Positions 42,517 to 42,977 of a stretch of 42,977 bases of DNA are shown piece after piece; the stretch's first letter is position 1, and each line of letters opens with the position of its first letter. Location of the stretch: positions 1 to 42,977 of the forward strand of contig JAJVIG010000056.1 in NCBI GenBank assembly GCA_022072145.1. The letters run 5' to 3'. The DNA comes from Pseudomonadales bacterium. Lineage in GTDB: Bacteria > Pseudomonadota > Gammaproteobacteria > Pseudomonadales > UBA5518. The notes under the pieces were generated by a model, which worked only from the letters and a program-made list of their open reading frames with translations, had not been told where the DNA came from and did not search any database. A program made the translations under genes and the position numbers.

Positions 42517-42846
42517 GTGAGAATGTTCGTCATTGCATGCGTGGCATGCGTACTGACAATGCTCGCTCCGCATATCGGCCACGCCGACACCAGAACCGCA
42601 ATTCCGCGTGCCGGCTCATCCTGCCCGCTCGGCTATTACCGCTCGGGCGAGTACTGCATCAAGCGCAACGAGCACTCGAAAACCGCGATTCAACGCGTCG
42701 GCAGCAGTTGCCCGATCGGTTACTACCGATCGGGCGAATACTGCCTCGCGCGTGACACCGGGACCAGGGACGCTCTCGAACGCAAGGGAAGTGCCTGTCC
42801 GCCGGGCTATTACCGCAGCGGCGACTATTGCCTCGATCGACGCTGA
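42517..42846 (+). CDS. Secreted Cys-repeat protein, chromosomal-side copy
   Basis: A 109-aa precursor paralogous to the island protein at 40261. A signal peptide (about 1-23, FVIACVACVLTMLAPHIGHA) precedes three repeats with the core SCPxGYYRSG(E/D)YC; cysteines at 36/47, 65/76 and 94/105 keep the 29-residue period and the 11-residue cysteine spacing. Spacers are charged (RNEHSKTAIQRVG, RDTGTRDALERKG). GTG at 42517 has AGGTGA 6 bases upstream; an ATG two codons later is the alternative. It lies outside the last att copy and converges on the rRNA operon's terminator. Function unknown; two signal-peptide cysteines are not in a lipobox context. Confidence 0.85.
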   Translation: MRMFVIACVACVLTMLAPHIGHADTRTAIPRAGSSCPLGYYRSGEYCIKRNEHSKTAIQRVGSSCPIGYYRSGEYCLARDTGTRDALERKGSACPPGYYRSGDYCLDRR

Positions 42847-42863
42847 CGGAACCCCCAAAAAGT

Positions 42864-42896
42864 CGAAGCCCAGCCGTTGATGCCGGCTGGGCTTCG
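42864..42896 (-). terminator. Rho-independent terminator of the rRNA operon
   Basis: CGAAGCCCAGCCG and CGGCTGGGCTTCG form a perfect 13-bp stem with a 7-base loop. Read on the minus strand it is followed by ACTTTTT, so it ends transcription coming from the 5S gene. The plus strand has no T-tract after it. Confidence 0.88.
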
Positions 42897-42903
42897 GGGT
42901 AGG

Positions 42904-42977
42904 AGCCTGGCGATGACCTACTCTCGCATGGGGAGACCCCACACTACCATCGGCGATGACGCGTTTCACTTCTGAGT
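42904..42977 (-). rRNA. rrf: 5S ribosomal RNA, 3' part (5' end outside window)
   Basis: The minus strand reads ACTCAGAAGTGAAACGC, then GCCGATGGTAGTGTGGGGTC, TCCCCATGCGAGAGTAGG and the closing GCCAGGC, the standard 3' half of bacterial 5S rRNA. The 3' end near 42904 is estimated from the terminal helix. 23S and 16S genes should follow beyond the right edge. Confidence 0.93.

Overview
The window is a piece of a GC-rich gammaproteobacterial chromosome carrying one integrated island. Bases 1 to about 16,320 and the last ~450 bases are backbone. The gene orders lptD-surA-pdxA-rsmA-apaH and rpsU-yqeY-dnaG-rpoD-tRNA, and an amgK-murU pair divergent from lptD, are typical of gammaproteobacteria (amgK-murU beside lptD is the Pseudomonas-type arrangement; Escherichia lacks that pathway). 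I cannot name the genus from sequence alone.

Backbone, left to right: the 3' end of an unidentified gene; murU and amgK (cell-wall MurNAc recycling) on the minus strand; a plus-strand run lptD-surA-pdxA-rsmA-apaH with touching or overlapping genes; cca; a 7-copy 8-bp tandem repeat; folB and tsaD on minus; then the macromolecular-synthesis cluster rpsU-yqeY-dnaG and rpoD, followed by a tRNA-Ile2 gene (CAT anticodon).

Island: the last 48 bases of that tRNA are repeated near 42,000 and again near 42,290. Between them lies about 25.7 kb with mosaic composition and a tyrosine recombinase. The left half is a minus-strand defence block. It holds a type I restriction-modification operon in the order hsdR-hsdS-ATPase-HNH-hsdM. 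The SMC/RecF-like ATPase and HNH nuclease form a Septu (PtuA/PtuB)-like pair wedged between hsdS and hsdM with overlapping stops and starts. Downstream are a TcmP/DUF5131 pair (methyltransferase-like protein plus a three-Cys radical-SAM-like protein); upstream are an Mrr-like restriction endonuclease and an unknown 345-aa protein. The right half (29.5-37.4 kb, plus strand) is the element's own maintenance module: RadC-like protein, several unknown small proteins including a 59-aa membrane protein, an ArdB/KlcA antirestriction protein, a repeat-rich intergenic region, a P-loop ATPase probably used in element replication, and the integrase. The remainder is cargo: a TerB-like membrane protein with a membrane partner, a YchJ-family protein, a small secreted Cys-repeat protein and a SHOCT-domain protein.

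Right edge: between the second and third tRNA-end copies lies an apparent in-frame fusion remnant of a BrnT toxin and its antitoxin. Outside the island is a second secreted Cys-repeat protein, then a rho-independent terminator and the 3' end of a 5S rRNA on the minus strand, the end of an rRNA operon.

The points most worth pursuing are the ATPase-HNH pair inside the type I operon with the neighbouring TcmP/DUF5131 pair, the paired secreted 29-residue Cys-repeat proteins on both sides of the right boundary, an imperfect palindromic repeat present in three copies including one inside the ATPase coding sequence, and the triple tRNA-end repeats that record more than one integration or deletion event.
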